Source of the DNA: Ascarosepion bandense | Lineage: Eukaryota > Mollusca > Cephalopoda > Sepiida > Sepiidae | Direction of reading: 5' to 3' | Assembly (NCBI GenBank): GCA_037127315.1 | Contig: JBBBDQ010000330.1 | Location: 3,159,501-3,223,500 of the forward strand | Length of the DNA: 64,000 bases | Made by a program: the position numbers and the translations under genes | Notes under the pieces: model-generated | Database searches by the model: none | What the model was told of the DNA's origin: nothing | What the model saw: the letters and a program-made list of their open reading frames with translations, nothing else | In this document: positions 55,106 to 64,000 of the stretch, one piece after another | How the letters are laid out: the number at the start of each line of letters is the position of its first letter | Position numbering within the stretch: the stretch's first letter is position 1

Positions 55106-55322
55106 TATACGTGATCTACTTACACCTCTCTACAAAAAGAAACAGTAAAATAGCTACGATAACCATTCTTATTTCTGGCAAATAGTGATTATTTTTCAAG
55201 CAAAATCCCAACAAACAATATAATGGCTAGTTCTGGTTTAATCTGACGGTATAAGTCTTCTCTCGGTTGGGCACTTTTCGTACCTTCTAGATTTGCTGGA
55301 CTCCGAAGTAAACCGCACGGCA

Positions 55323-55533
55323 ACGGAAGTGCCAAATGACAAAATGCGTCTCTGAGTCGGTGGATTAACGTATCTACTTCCGGTTTTCTTAGGATAAAAT
55401 ATCGTAGACAACCAATCGGACGACTTTCCGCTCGAAAACAGCGTTCTATTTTAGTTAGTCTACGTGGGCAGTATAAAAAGAACTGGGAGTCGCAACGCGA
55501 CTTCAGTCGAATGTTCAGCAAATCATTGTGAGT
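55323..55533 (+). promoter_or_regulatory. Core-promoter-like block ahead of lipoxygenase exon 4
   Basis: In + orientation and in consensus order: ETS-like GGAAGT (55,325) and ACTTCCGG (55,376), a CCAAT box (55,412), a TATA box TATAAAA (55,472), and an initiator TCAGTC (A at 55,505), with TATA about 33 bp and CCAAT about 93 bp upstream of the initiator A. A consensus GTGAGT donor follows at 55,528. The block is richer in GC and CpG than its surroundings. It could be the U3-R part of a degenerate LTR or an internal promoter giving a lipoxygenase transcript without the PLAT exon. No LTR ends or primer-binding site were recognised. Confidence 0.45.
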
Positions 55534-55666
55534 GACTGCTTCGCAATTGTGCTTTTGTATACTTTTATTCTTATCGATATTTGTGTTTTTGTTTGTTTTT
55601 TATTCGGGTTCATAGTTTTAAAAAATCATTTCACATACTGTCGATATTAAATATTTATTAATATAG

Positions 55667-55764
55667 GCAGCAGATCACTGGAATGAGGATGTTTGGTTTG
55701 GTAACCAGCGTCTAATAGGATGCAACCCGGCTCTCATTAAACTGTGCACGGAGATTCCTGAAAA
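55667..55764 (+). CDS. Lipoxygenase, fourth coding exon (ADHW motif)
   Basis: A 98-nt exon encoding 32 codons plus two bases (phase 2 at the end), beginning [14 protein letters not shown] and ending LCTEIPE(K). This matches the highly conserved animal lipoxygenase stretch A-D-H-W-x-E-D-x-x-F-G-x-Q-x-L-x-G-x-N-P followed by R/K-C-T-E-I/L-P-E-K, at the start of the catalytic domain. Acceptor ATATAG at 55,661-55,666, donor GTAAGT at 55,765. The phase-2 end fits exactly with the single base that opens the next exon. A promoter-like block lies about 150 bp upstream, and the 3' poly-A end of an antisense LINE-B begins about 56 bp downstream of the donor. Confidence 0.92.
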
Positions 55765-55819
55765 GTAAGTCTCACTTTAAGAATTTATGCCATTTGAGTG
55801 GATGCTTTATTCATATTAC

Positions 55820-58800
55820 CTTTTTTTTTTTTTTTAATCATTTCACTCCAAGCAAGGCATTCCAATGCCACTATTGCGGTTGGGGCTACATAGGGAAAGG
55901 TAAAGAGAAAGAGTGGTTAGATATAGGAAATGTCAGGAGGGGGGGGGTAATAGATGGGTATGGGTTCGGAGGCTAAGGGTTGGGTGGATGGGAAGAGTGT
56001 TTGAAAGAATGGAAGCGAGTTAGTGTGTTAGGAGGTGTCTATTGACCTTACATTTAAACTCCTGGAGATTGTAGCCGTCGGGGAAGCAGTCATGTGGAAG
56101 GGAATTCCACAGTCGGGAAGTGCGAGAAAAGAAACTGTTGGAGTAGAAGTTGTGGTTGCATTTTATCGGTTTCATTGTAAAAGAGTGGGACTAGTTGCTA
56201 ATCTAGTACCTCGTGCAAATTCGAACCTAGGGGGCACCAGTGATCTAAGTTCATCGGAGCAGAAGCCGTGAAAGTATTTATAGAAGAGACACAGGGAAGC
56301 CACATCGCGCCGGTGAGAGAGAGACTGCAGGTGGTCTGCCAAGTCGGTATCGATCACATTACAGACCCTCCGCTGTACCTTGTCGAGAAGCCCGAAGAGA
56401 ATAGCAGGGGCACCCGACTAGATATAGCAACAGTATTCAATGCACGGGCGGATGGTAGATTTATATATGTGATGAATAGATTCAGACGGAAAAAAACTTC
56501 CAGGCCTTGCACAGAGAACCGACTTTCATAGCAGCGGATTTAGCAATGGATTCGATATAGTCATTCCACTTGAGGTCCGCTGAAAGTGTGAGACCAACAA
56601 GGCGTAGTGCTTTACTCTCTGGGAGGCAGGCCTGGTCCATGCTAATGGGAGGTAGGTGCGGTTGTCTATGATGGCTAATTGATAGTAGCTTCGTTTTAGA
56701 AGCATTAAAATTTACGAGCCATTTCTTACCCCAGTCCACTACGGATTGGAGGTCCTTTTCAGGCTCGGCTGCAAGGTTAGCTTTGTCGCTCACACCAGAT
56801 TTTTGATCGAGGCGAGAGTAAACTGTGGTGTCATCGGCGTTCATACCTACTTGGGATCTTATGGTATCAGGGAGATCATTAATGTAGATCAGAAAGAGCG
56901 AAGGACCTAGAATTGGGCTTTGAGGGACACCCGTGTACGTATGGTAGTTCTGAGAGGCATGTCCGTTTAAAACCAGTTGCAATGTGCGGTTAGAGAGGAA
57001 TGACTAGATTGATTCAAACAAATGCCCAGTTATACCATAGCTCCGCAGTTTGCATAGAAGGCCAGCATGCCAAACTCTGTCGAACGCTTTAGAGATATCC
57101 AAGGCGACGGTTCGGGCTTCGCCATTCCTGTCTGGTATATATACTCGGTGATGATCTTTAGCATATCAGCAGTAGACCTGGTGAAGCGGAAACCATACTG
57201 CTTGTCCGAGAGGAGCCTGTGTGCTGTGAGATGCTGAACCACCTCGGCGTTGATAATGGCTTCGAACACTTTGCCAAAGATCAGAAGAAGGCTGATAGGG
57301 CGGTAATTTGCGGGGTCCGAGGGTTCTCCAGTGTTTTTGAATATAGGAACTACAGAGGAAGTTTTCCAACAGGCAGGAAAGCAGAAGATAGGCAGAAGTT
57401 GTAGATCTTAGAAAGGACAGAGGAATGTTCAGGGGCACATTTCTTTAAGATTATGATTGGGATTCCGTCCCTTCCGCTCGCTTTGTGAGGGTCAAGTTTT
57501 GAGATTATCTTAGAGACAAGTGAGGGTGTAATGTGGACGTCATTCAGTTGAGCCTCAGTTCTAGGTGAGAAGTCAGGTGTAAGAATCCCAGACGAGTCCA
57601 GGATCGAATTGTCGAGAATCTCCGGGCAAAGCATTCAGCCTTGTCCACTGAGGAGGTGAGGACCTCAAAATTATTGATTTGTGGGGGTATTGTGAACTTG
57701 CTCTTGTTAAGTACTCTTTTACAGAATCGCCAGTAGTCTTTGGCGCCGAACTTAGCGAATGCTATGCGTTGCTTCATTCTGGCAGCAGACAACATCTTAG
57801 CTTCGTTAAGTATCTTTTTACACTTATTCCGAGCTGAAGCGAAAAGGCGCCTGTTTTGGTCCGACGCGTATCTACGATAGAGTCGGAAGAAATGATTCCG
57901 GTGGGCAATGGCGGCCGAGCAAGCGGGCGAGAACCATGGAGACGAATGGGACTTGAGCAGAAATTTCCTGGCAGGGATGAAGACATCGATGCCAGCCTTA
58001 ACCCAGGAGGAGACCTCGGATGCACATTCTTCGATGTAAAGACTAAAAACGTTGTTCCATGGGACGTCACAGAGGAAGTCTCGGAACGAATCCCAGTCTG
58101 CTCTTTGGTAGCAGTAGGATGTTCTACTGGTCTGGGTTTCTTGGGTCGGGTGAGAGTGGAATGAAATGTTGCCGGAAACTACGGTGTGGTCAGAGTCCGA
58201 GTGCGCAGAGTTGTCTGGTAGTGCAAGAGTCTGGGATGGAATTGAAGCAGAGGGCTAGTAGTGAGTCCCTTTCGTTAGGGTTGTCGGAGAAACGCGTGGG
58301 GAATTCCACCACTTGCGTATGGGATTGGGTGATTGAAAAATTCATGGTGTGGACACCAGCAGGGTCGGTGACAGAGTTCTCCAGCCACTTGGTGTAGTGG
58401 GCGTTAAAGTCACCAAACACACATATATGGGCAAAGGGATGGGAAGAAATGGCTTTGTCGATATTGTCAGAGATGCAGTCAAGTAACGAACAGTCAGAGG
58501 AGGAAGGGGAGCGGTAGAGAAAGAAGAGATAGCTAATCGAGCTTAGAAGTGACAGACGGAATCACATGAAAGAGTGATCCAGGGATTCAAGAGATGTCAC
58601 CCTAGCTAGGGGAAGGTGTTCGCTGACATACACACCAAGCCCATGCATATGAACATTGGAGTCCTTCCTGCAGAGAGGAAGGTAGCCAGGAACGTAAAAC
58701 TCAGAAGAGGGGATAGAAAGGTCAAGGTTAGTTTCACATAGGGCTAAGATATCAGGTGAGTTAGTGTGAAGGAATGATTCCACGCTGAGAAAGTTAGTGC

Positions 58801-58930
58801 GAATACCACGTATGTTAGTGAAAGAGATGCAGACGGGTTTGGGCGTTTTCAGACTAGCTGGCCTGTTCAATAAATTAAAAGTATTACTTCTCTTGTAGTG
58901 TATGCAATGTAATATTTTTAGCACTGGTTT
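55820..58930 (-). mobile_element. LINE-B, nearly full-length, endonuclease and reverse transcriptase
   Basis: About 3.1 kb from the 3' A-run (T at 55,821-55,836) to the endonuclease start. Minus-strand order: APE endonuclease 58,924-58,190 (ISFTNIRGIRTNFLSVESFL, ALCETNLD with the catalytic Glu, GLGVYVSEHLPLARVTSLES, FGDFNAHYTKW), connection, RT entry (KLDPHKASGRDGIPIIILKK, FEAIINAEVVQHLTAHRLLS), palm (GVPQSPILGPSLFLIYINDL, MNADDTTVYSR with YADD changed to NADD), thumb and C-terminus. Frameshifts near 58,560, 58,200, 57,350, 57,150, 56,480 and elsewhere make it inactive. Best copy for the whole family layout. Confidence 0.9.
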
Positions 58931-58934
58931 ACAG

Positions 58935-59260
58935 GTCGTTTAAATCAGATTTTATTTATATATTCATTTGAAATTTGTATCAATATGCCACAAGATAGAT
59001 AAAAACAAACCGCAGAAAGACAGTTGTTTTCTTGCGTGATTTTTGTTTCAGATAGACTGACCGATACGATTTACTTTGGGGTGGTAGTATCTACGTGGAA
59101 AATCCTTATTACAAGTACCCCGTTTTTTAAATTGTATATTTCAGTATTTCTTTGTAACCTTTGTGTGGTTATTTCAGTTTAGTTTTTCTCTTTCACTATG
59201 TTTCATTAGCAAGTGATTTTTTACTGAAACGGTGAACTGTTACCCTATTTAATCACAGAT
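58935..59260. other. No recognisable feature (intron)
   Basis: AT-rich sequence between the LINE-B 5' end and a SINE-A. Confidence 0.4.
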
Positions 59261-59261
59261 C

Positions 59262-59522
59262 CGAAAAACTGAGTTCGAATTCCAGTTGAATTCCTGGCAT
59301 TCACTTACGCACAAATACCCTCGGGAAAGGTATTAATCCGTCTCTTCTCCCCATTTATGGGTTAAAAAATAGGACAGATTGGGTTCTATAGCCTTGGTCA
59401 GCAACCAGTCTACCGCAGAAAGTAATAGCAACGTACTGCAGGATAATCTTCTGCCCAGTCATGTTTCTTTCGGGACATGATCGCCCAAAGCGTGTATCAC
59501 GTATGGCACTTAACTGACTGAC
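59262..59522 (+). mobile_element. SINE-A, 5'-truncated in the tRNA head
   Basis: It starts at box B (CTGAGTTCGAATTCCAGTTG). Core, partial hairpin (CATGTTTCTTTCGGGACATG) and end GCACTTAACTGACTGAC are present. Confidence 0.87.
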
Positions 59523-59903
59523 AAGAGCATTAGTGTAAAGTGAATGTGAATTGTCCAAATTTTTTTGGCCCACCCCACCCTAGATTATGTTTAGGCCACT
59601 CGCATTTCGCTTCCTTTAATTGTGACAGTAACAGACTTTTCTTTTTTCGTTTTTTAACTCAAAATGAATAAATGGCAAAATGATGCTTTGGCAGATATAT
59701 TTTCTCTTGTTCTTGCCGGCAGACATGCTTTTTGAACCCAGTCCACTTAGCAAATACAATCTTCCAACTCTTGTCTTATTTTGAGTATATTTTGGCCTAA
59801 GTTGTAAATACGGCTTTAATGAAGAGTTTCTAAAGAAGTTTTAAAATTATGCTGAAATTTTAACCAGAAAACGTTAATACTACAACTTCATGCATTTTTT
59901 CAG

Positions 59904-60036
59904 ATTCGGCGTAAATGAAGAAATGATGAAACCGGTTTTGAACGACGAGACCCTGGCTAGTCTTATCGAAAAGAAGCGACTGTTTATGACAGATTTAGTT
60001 GTTATAGAGGGTTTGAAGCATAACGTAAATTTCGAG
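59904..60036 (+). CDS. Lipoxygenase, fifth coding exon (gene continues beyond window)
   Basis: The acceptor TTTTTTCAG ends at 59,903. One base completes the split lysine codon of the previous exon, then 44 codons read FGVNEEMMKPVLNDETLASL, followed by a segment with KKRLFMTDLVVIEGL. In animal lipoxygenases the same order (K-x-P-V-T-E-E-M … L-x-E-x-x-x-x-G/K-x-x-F-x-x-D-x-x-x-L-x-G-I) follows the TE-PEK motif. The 3' border is uncertain: GAG|GTTGGT at 60,037 (phase 0, weak donor) or TTG|GTAAAA at 60,041 (phase 1, adds V plus one base). I found no further exon up to 64,000, so the iron ligands and C-terminus lie downstream. Confidence 0.88.
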
Positions 60037-60234
60037 GTTGGTAAAAATGTTTGAAGTATTATTTAAATCTCATTTTACTTGTCTAATAAGTGCGTTCATT
60101 CTGCAAAACTCTAAAGATAGCTTGTTGACTTTTTACGACATAGCAATCCTTTTTGTTATTTAACACTCTTTGAATTATAAGTTGTTTTTTTATTTTTTAG
60201 TGAATATTACATGTTTTTTTATAACAATGACATT

Positions 60235-60392
60235 CCAGGTACGAATTCTACTATTTAACCCATAGTTGAGGAAGGATGGGTTTATACATTTTCCAAGCTC
60301 ATAAGTGAATTGAATGAAATGGGCTGGAATTAAAACTCGGCTTCCCGATTTCTCATTCCAAGCCACTATTCCTTACACCCCCTCTGCACATC
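60235..60392 (-). mobile_element. SINE-A/5S-SINE-type fragment
   Basis: On the minus strand: GGCTTGGAATGAGAAATCGG, box B AGTTTTAATTCCAG, core CTTGGAAAATGTATAAACC … CTATGGGTTAAATAG. The tail is lost, so the family cannot be decided. Confidence 0.65.
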
Positions 60393-60489
60393 GGTGAAGA
60401 TGAGTCTTTCATTATATTTTAGCTATATTTTGTTATCCCAATGCAGATATATCTTCCAAACCTAAAAAGAATATTTAAAAACAGGAAAA

Positions 60490-61112
60490 ATTCAATAGAA
60501 ACAAAGAAAACTACTGTACTGGAGTATGATATCGGTTCTCCTACATGACAATCTCATCATAGATAAAGAAGCAGTAGAAATAAGGTTCAACAGAAGGATG
60601 CTGAGAATACCATGGACTGAACATGTATGTATTGAGGAGGTTTTTCAGAAAATGAAAACAAAGAGCACTTATAATTTTCATCAGAAAGAGATAGTTGAAA
60701 ATTCTAGGGCACGTGAGGAAAGAGGGCTTCCAGACTTTGACACTCACAAGACATATTGAAAGGAAGATGAAGAAAGCAGCACCTAGCCTACCTTGAAAAG
60801 TTTACTTCAATTCTATACCCCTAACGTCTCTGAAATTTTATTCATTAATTAAATTTCGACTCTTTCACGTTCAGAATTAACTATCTTTCCTGTGTACACT
60901 AATACAACTCCACACAGTAGTCCTCTTCTTTGGGGTCTTCTATGTGGTTAACATTAGTTTAAAAAAAGACTTGAGTAATTGGTTGACAGTACAAGGATTA
61001 AGAGAGATAGCAAAAAAAAACACACACACAAAATTTAGTAAGAGATAAAAAATGGCAGGAAAATGTAGAGAGCCATGATTCTCTCACATCTTGAAGAGAC
61101 ATGGCACGTAGA
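60490..61112 (+). mobile_element. RTE-like relic with displaced 3' end
   Basis: TTCAACAGAAGGATGCTGAG (…RRMLRIPWTEH…) to 60,790. The terminal GGAAAATGTAGAGAGCCATG … TTGAAGAGACATGGCACG follows at 61,058-61,110 after a gap. Confidence 0.68.
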
Positions 61113-61292
61113 AAAAGCCGTATCAAGGCTGGAAACCTCTCAGAAATAATTCCGATCTGCTCACACAATCGAACTCATGTTCAAGGATGTGGACGATTAG
61201 AATTCATTATCAAACACCACGTCTCATTTCTAACCCATTGCATGAATCTTCTCTTTCCTATCATGTTACCAACCCATATTATTCTTATCTTG

Positions 61293-61432
61293 GCACCTCG
61301 GGGTGGTGTAATGGTTAGCAAGCTTGTCTTGCTTGAATCATTACAGTTGAGTTGCGAGTTCGATTCTCACTGGGTGTCCCTTACTTTCGGCCTTGTCCCA
61401 CATTTAAGCTACGCTTGGAAAATCGCCATATT
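61293..61432 (+). mobile_element. SINE-B, best preserved copy
   Basis: GGGTGGTGTAATGGTTAGCA (box A), GCGAGTTCGATTCTCACTGG (box B), TTTCGGCCTTGTCCCACATT, AAGCTACGCTTGGAAAATCG. Confidence 0.88.
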
Positions 61433-61637
61433 ATTTTTATCTGTTATACAAAGATGTATTACTTTCATATTCAATAAAAATGCATATATATTTTATGAAG
61501 TATCTGTTGCGGGATTCACCTCTTTGTTTTCGAGGTGTATGAATGATTTAAAGTAAATATTTATGGACTCCTGGAACGTCTGCTCCCTACCTCAGTTTTA
61601 ATCAAAAATTTGTTGAAATTATAATTTTTGTGGTATG

Positions 61638-61850
61638 GTGGTGGATGTGCGTTGTGATGCGGTGGATATCTGTTCTGAATGTGGAATCAGAAAGCCGTGT
61701 TCGAATTCCAGCTGAATTCGTTGCATTCACTTACGCGCAAATAACTTTGGGAAAGATGTGAATCCATCTCTTCTTTCTGTAGCTATGGGTTAAATAGCAG
61801 GACAGATTGTTTTCTATAACCTTGTTTGTTGACCAAACTACTTCGCCCGA
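61638..61850 (+). mobile_element. SINE-A, 3'-truncated
   Basis: Head GATGTGCGTTGTGATGCGGT, box B GTGTTCGAATTCCAGCTGAA, core to GGACAGATTGTTTTCTATAA; hairpin and end missing. Confidence 0.82.
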
Positions 61851-62084
61851 GGAAATGAATAAACCCGGTCAGCAGCGTTCTTTATCTAAATTCAACGACT
61901 ACATCTGGAAGCCACAGGAAAAGAGAGAATATGCTTGCTTTTTATAGACATAAAGTGCATTTTTAAACGAGCTTTTGGGGCAAAGGCACTCTTCCTTTTA
62001 CTTCAACTCTCGATAATCTTTTTAATATATTACAACTTTTACGCCTTTCAATTTTTCATCTATTTACTATTTTAACTTTTATTG

Positions 62085-62565
62085 TCCCTTGATATCCATT
62101 CATCAAGCTTGTCCTTCCCAGCCTCGTCTTTCAGACACTTTCTACCTGGTTGATGTTAAGCTTCAAGAGAGCAACTCTTTTTGCATTCTTGGTCTCATAT
62201 ATTTCACTGGCATGAAATGGAGGGATTATATTGAATCAACTGCTAGGTCTACTGCTAAAAAAATTGTTACAAGACAATCTTTCTCGTCAGAATCCATCCT
62301 TTTATAAATCTACCATTCGTCCATGCATTGAATATTGCTGTCATATATGATCTGGTTTTCTTTCTATAAATCTTGAACTCCTTGACAGTTCAAAGAAGGT
62401 TAAGTAATGTAATCGATCTCGACTTCAGTCACTTTCTCGCTGATGTGACCTGGTTTCCCTCTGTCCTTTCTATAAATATTTTCATTGTTCTTTCCACCTA
62501 CCCAATTTCACTTACAAAGCTTGAGTCAACCCTTGGTATGGTTTTCAGACATTTTCCAAAGGTCT
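62085..62565 (+). mobile_element. LINE-A relic
   Basis: Scraps in order: KLQESNSFCILGLIYFTGMK then WRDYIESTARSTAKKI (thumb), STIRPCIEYCCHI (62,305 on), then FYKYFH-type. Frames broken. Confidence 0.72.
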
Positions 62566-62599
62566 CATACGTTAGGATTGCCTCTACAGTTCAATGTCA

Positions 62600-63210
62600 T
62601 TAAAAAGTCTTCTTTATGACAAATCAACCAAAGTTCTAACCATTCGGCCACATGCTTATAACACTATACACTGAAAAAAAATATCGGGGAATTTAGAATG
62701 GCACTTGATCAAAATTAAATTTTGATCATTTTGATCAAAAGCTGTACAAGCAACTAGAAGAATTACTCTGGCACGAAGTAGTTTCATTGACTGTATATCT
62801 GGTTTGTAGTTCGCGTTGTCATTGGCCTATAAGATAGAGAAAGTTAAATTTTTCTTCATGAAAACATTAATTAACCTGACTGTTAACGCTATTGATGGTT
62901 CGAATTTATAAAATCTTTTTACTTAAAACAGTTTTCAGAAAATTAGACATTTCAAGTAAACTAGATATTATAGTTCTAATACTGAGATAAATTTCAATTA
63001 AAATCTTTTAAGGTCGTGTGTCAAGTTAACGTTCTTGATTACAGTATGTTTGAATTAATTGTATAGTGCGAATAAAGAATTTTACCATGAATTTTAATCC
63101 TTCAATAAAATATTTACCGGTATATAGTGTGATTATATATAATTTTCTTTTTCTTTTCTTTTTTTTTTTAAACTATAAAAAATCCGCACTATATACGGGT
63201 ATATAGGGTA
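62600..63210. other. No recognisable feature
   Basis: AT-rich; the next lipoxygenase exon was not found here. Confidence 0.45.
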
Positions 63211-63214
63211 TGTC

Positions 63215-63590
63215 ACTACAAGGCGCCATAGGTGAATTGGCTAAATTAAGCAAAAATGAAAATAGCACTGACATCTCCTTTTAACAGATATATTTACCAA
63301 AAATTAAACAATCTTGATATACTAAAATAATTTCAATGAAATCGTCATTGGCTTCAACCTCGGTCTTCAGATGACTTCGGAATCTTTTGTACCTCTTCTG
63401 GACGGCCTCCTTCTTTAAGTTGGTGAATGCTGTCATTATACTTGCCTTAAGCTCATCTTTGGGAGTATCAGTCTGGGGAGTTAAGTGGCCAGATGTAAAA
63501 GGTGATCTGGTCGCAGAAATTGTCTGATGGCCATTACTGGGTTCTCATGCTTGTGCGGACATAGTGCAGAGTCATGTTATCAGACACAGG
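63215..63590 (-). mobile_element. mariner relic, same family as 20.4 kb
   Basis: AGCAAAAATGAAAATAGCAC then TGACATCTCCTTTTAACAG parallels 20,385-20,425. On the minus strand KAQ/KASIMTAF-like and RSFTSGHLTP-like pieces match the C-terminal transposase. Confidence 0.65.
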
Positions 63591-63690
63591 GACGATCATG
63601 TCTCGAATGATTTTCCCGCAGTAGGTTGCCATTACTTTCTGCGGTAGACAGGTTGCCAAACTAAGCTATAAAATTCAGCTTTGTTGGACG
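63590..63690 (-). mobile_element. SINE-A fragment
   Basis: CCGCAGTAGGTTGCCATTAC, TTTCTGCGGTAGACAGGTTG; inserted at or near the end of the mariner relic, both ends missing. Confidence 0.65.
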
Positions 63691-64000
63691 TAAAATTTTC
63701 TCCAACTTTTTTCTCTGATCGCTCTTGATGTCTAAACGACACTAGTTTCCTTCTAAACTCTAATCAAACCAATGTAAATAAAAATGTATTTTAATCTCGC
63801 AAGCCTAAACAAAATTTTCTACTCTTTGTATATCTGTGCGTCTGTTAGTTTTTTTAAAAATAAATCTGAATAATCTAAGAGAAAAAAAAACTGTTTACAT
63901 AAGCGCTTGCAGTCACTAAATTTTAAATTCTTTAATTTTGTGGGACTTAATTCAGTAGATTTCTTTGCATAAAAAAGGTTTATCATAGGTTTTTCTTTCT
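63691..64000. other. No recognisable feature
   Basis: AT-rich window end. Confidence 0.4.

Noticed and set aside
55189..55521. 110-codon minus-strand frame (MLNIRLKSRC…) as a gene
   Set aside because: It runs through the promoter-like block on the opposite strand and shows no domain; the open frame is likely due to higher GC.
1..64000. Viral, phage or prokaryotic defence system
   Set aside because: No such proteins or gene organisation; the window is intron-rich animal DNA dominated by retroposons.

Overview
This is a eukaryotic, invertebrate window: AT-rich, with introns flanked by GT-AG sites, long microsatellites and dense nested retroposons. The tRNA-derived SINEs, the CR1/Jockey-type LINEs, the RTE relics and the protein similarity of the one host gene together suggest a mollusc, most likely a cephalopod of octopus type. 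That taxonomic call is inference and was not searched.

The only host gene I can support is the 5' part of an animal lipoxygenase (5-LOX/allene-oxide-synthase-lipoxygenase type) on the + strand. Five coding exons lie at 31,141-31,629 (start codon, whole PLAT domain), 38,537-38,581 (45 nt), 47,061-47,186, 55,667-55,764 and 59,904-about 60,036. All have clean splice acceptors, reading phase is conserved across the four junctions, and together they encode about 297 residues. The iron-binding catalytic half lies beyond the window. An acceptor 21 nt upstream of the ATG implies at least one non-coding 5' exon further upstream. An 86-bp copy of part of the PLAT exon sits 0.77 kb upstream of the real exon, between 18-bp direct repeats.

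Almost everything else is mobile DNA. Working names used below: LINE-A and LINE-B are two related CR1/Jockey-type non-LTR families, distinguished by their 3' ends. RTE marks relics of an RTE-like endonuclease-reverse transcriptase. I-like marks a LINE with an RNase H domain. SINE-A is a tRNA-derived SINE with a conserved hairpin near its 3' end. SINE-B and SINE-C are further tRNA-like families. SINE-D is a repeat sharing its 3' tail with the I-like LINE. 5S-SINE is a composite with a 5S rRNA-like head, a tRNA-like head and the SINE-A core. DNA transposons: a Tc1-like element with a broken transposase, mariner relics, a pogo/Tigger scrap, hAT-type non-autonomous elements, a piggyBac-type MITE and a palindromic foldback family.

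Layout: 0-31 kb is upstream sequence or 5' intron filled with RTE, SINE, foldback, hAT, mariner and Tc1 copies. 31-60 kb is the lipoxygenase gene, whose introns each hold one or more LINEs, several nested (LINE-A inside LINE-B at 32 kb, LINE-A inside I-like at 44 kb, a MITE inside a SINE at 37 kb). 60-64 kb is the next intron with more relics. I found no operon, CRISPR or prokaryotic system. The most interesting material is the composite 5S-tRNA SINE, the flanked exon-fragment copy, the perfect palindromes and a strong core-promoter-like block just upstream of the fourth coding exon.
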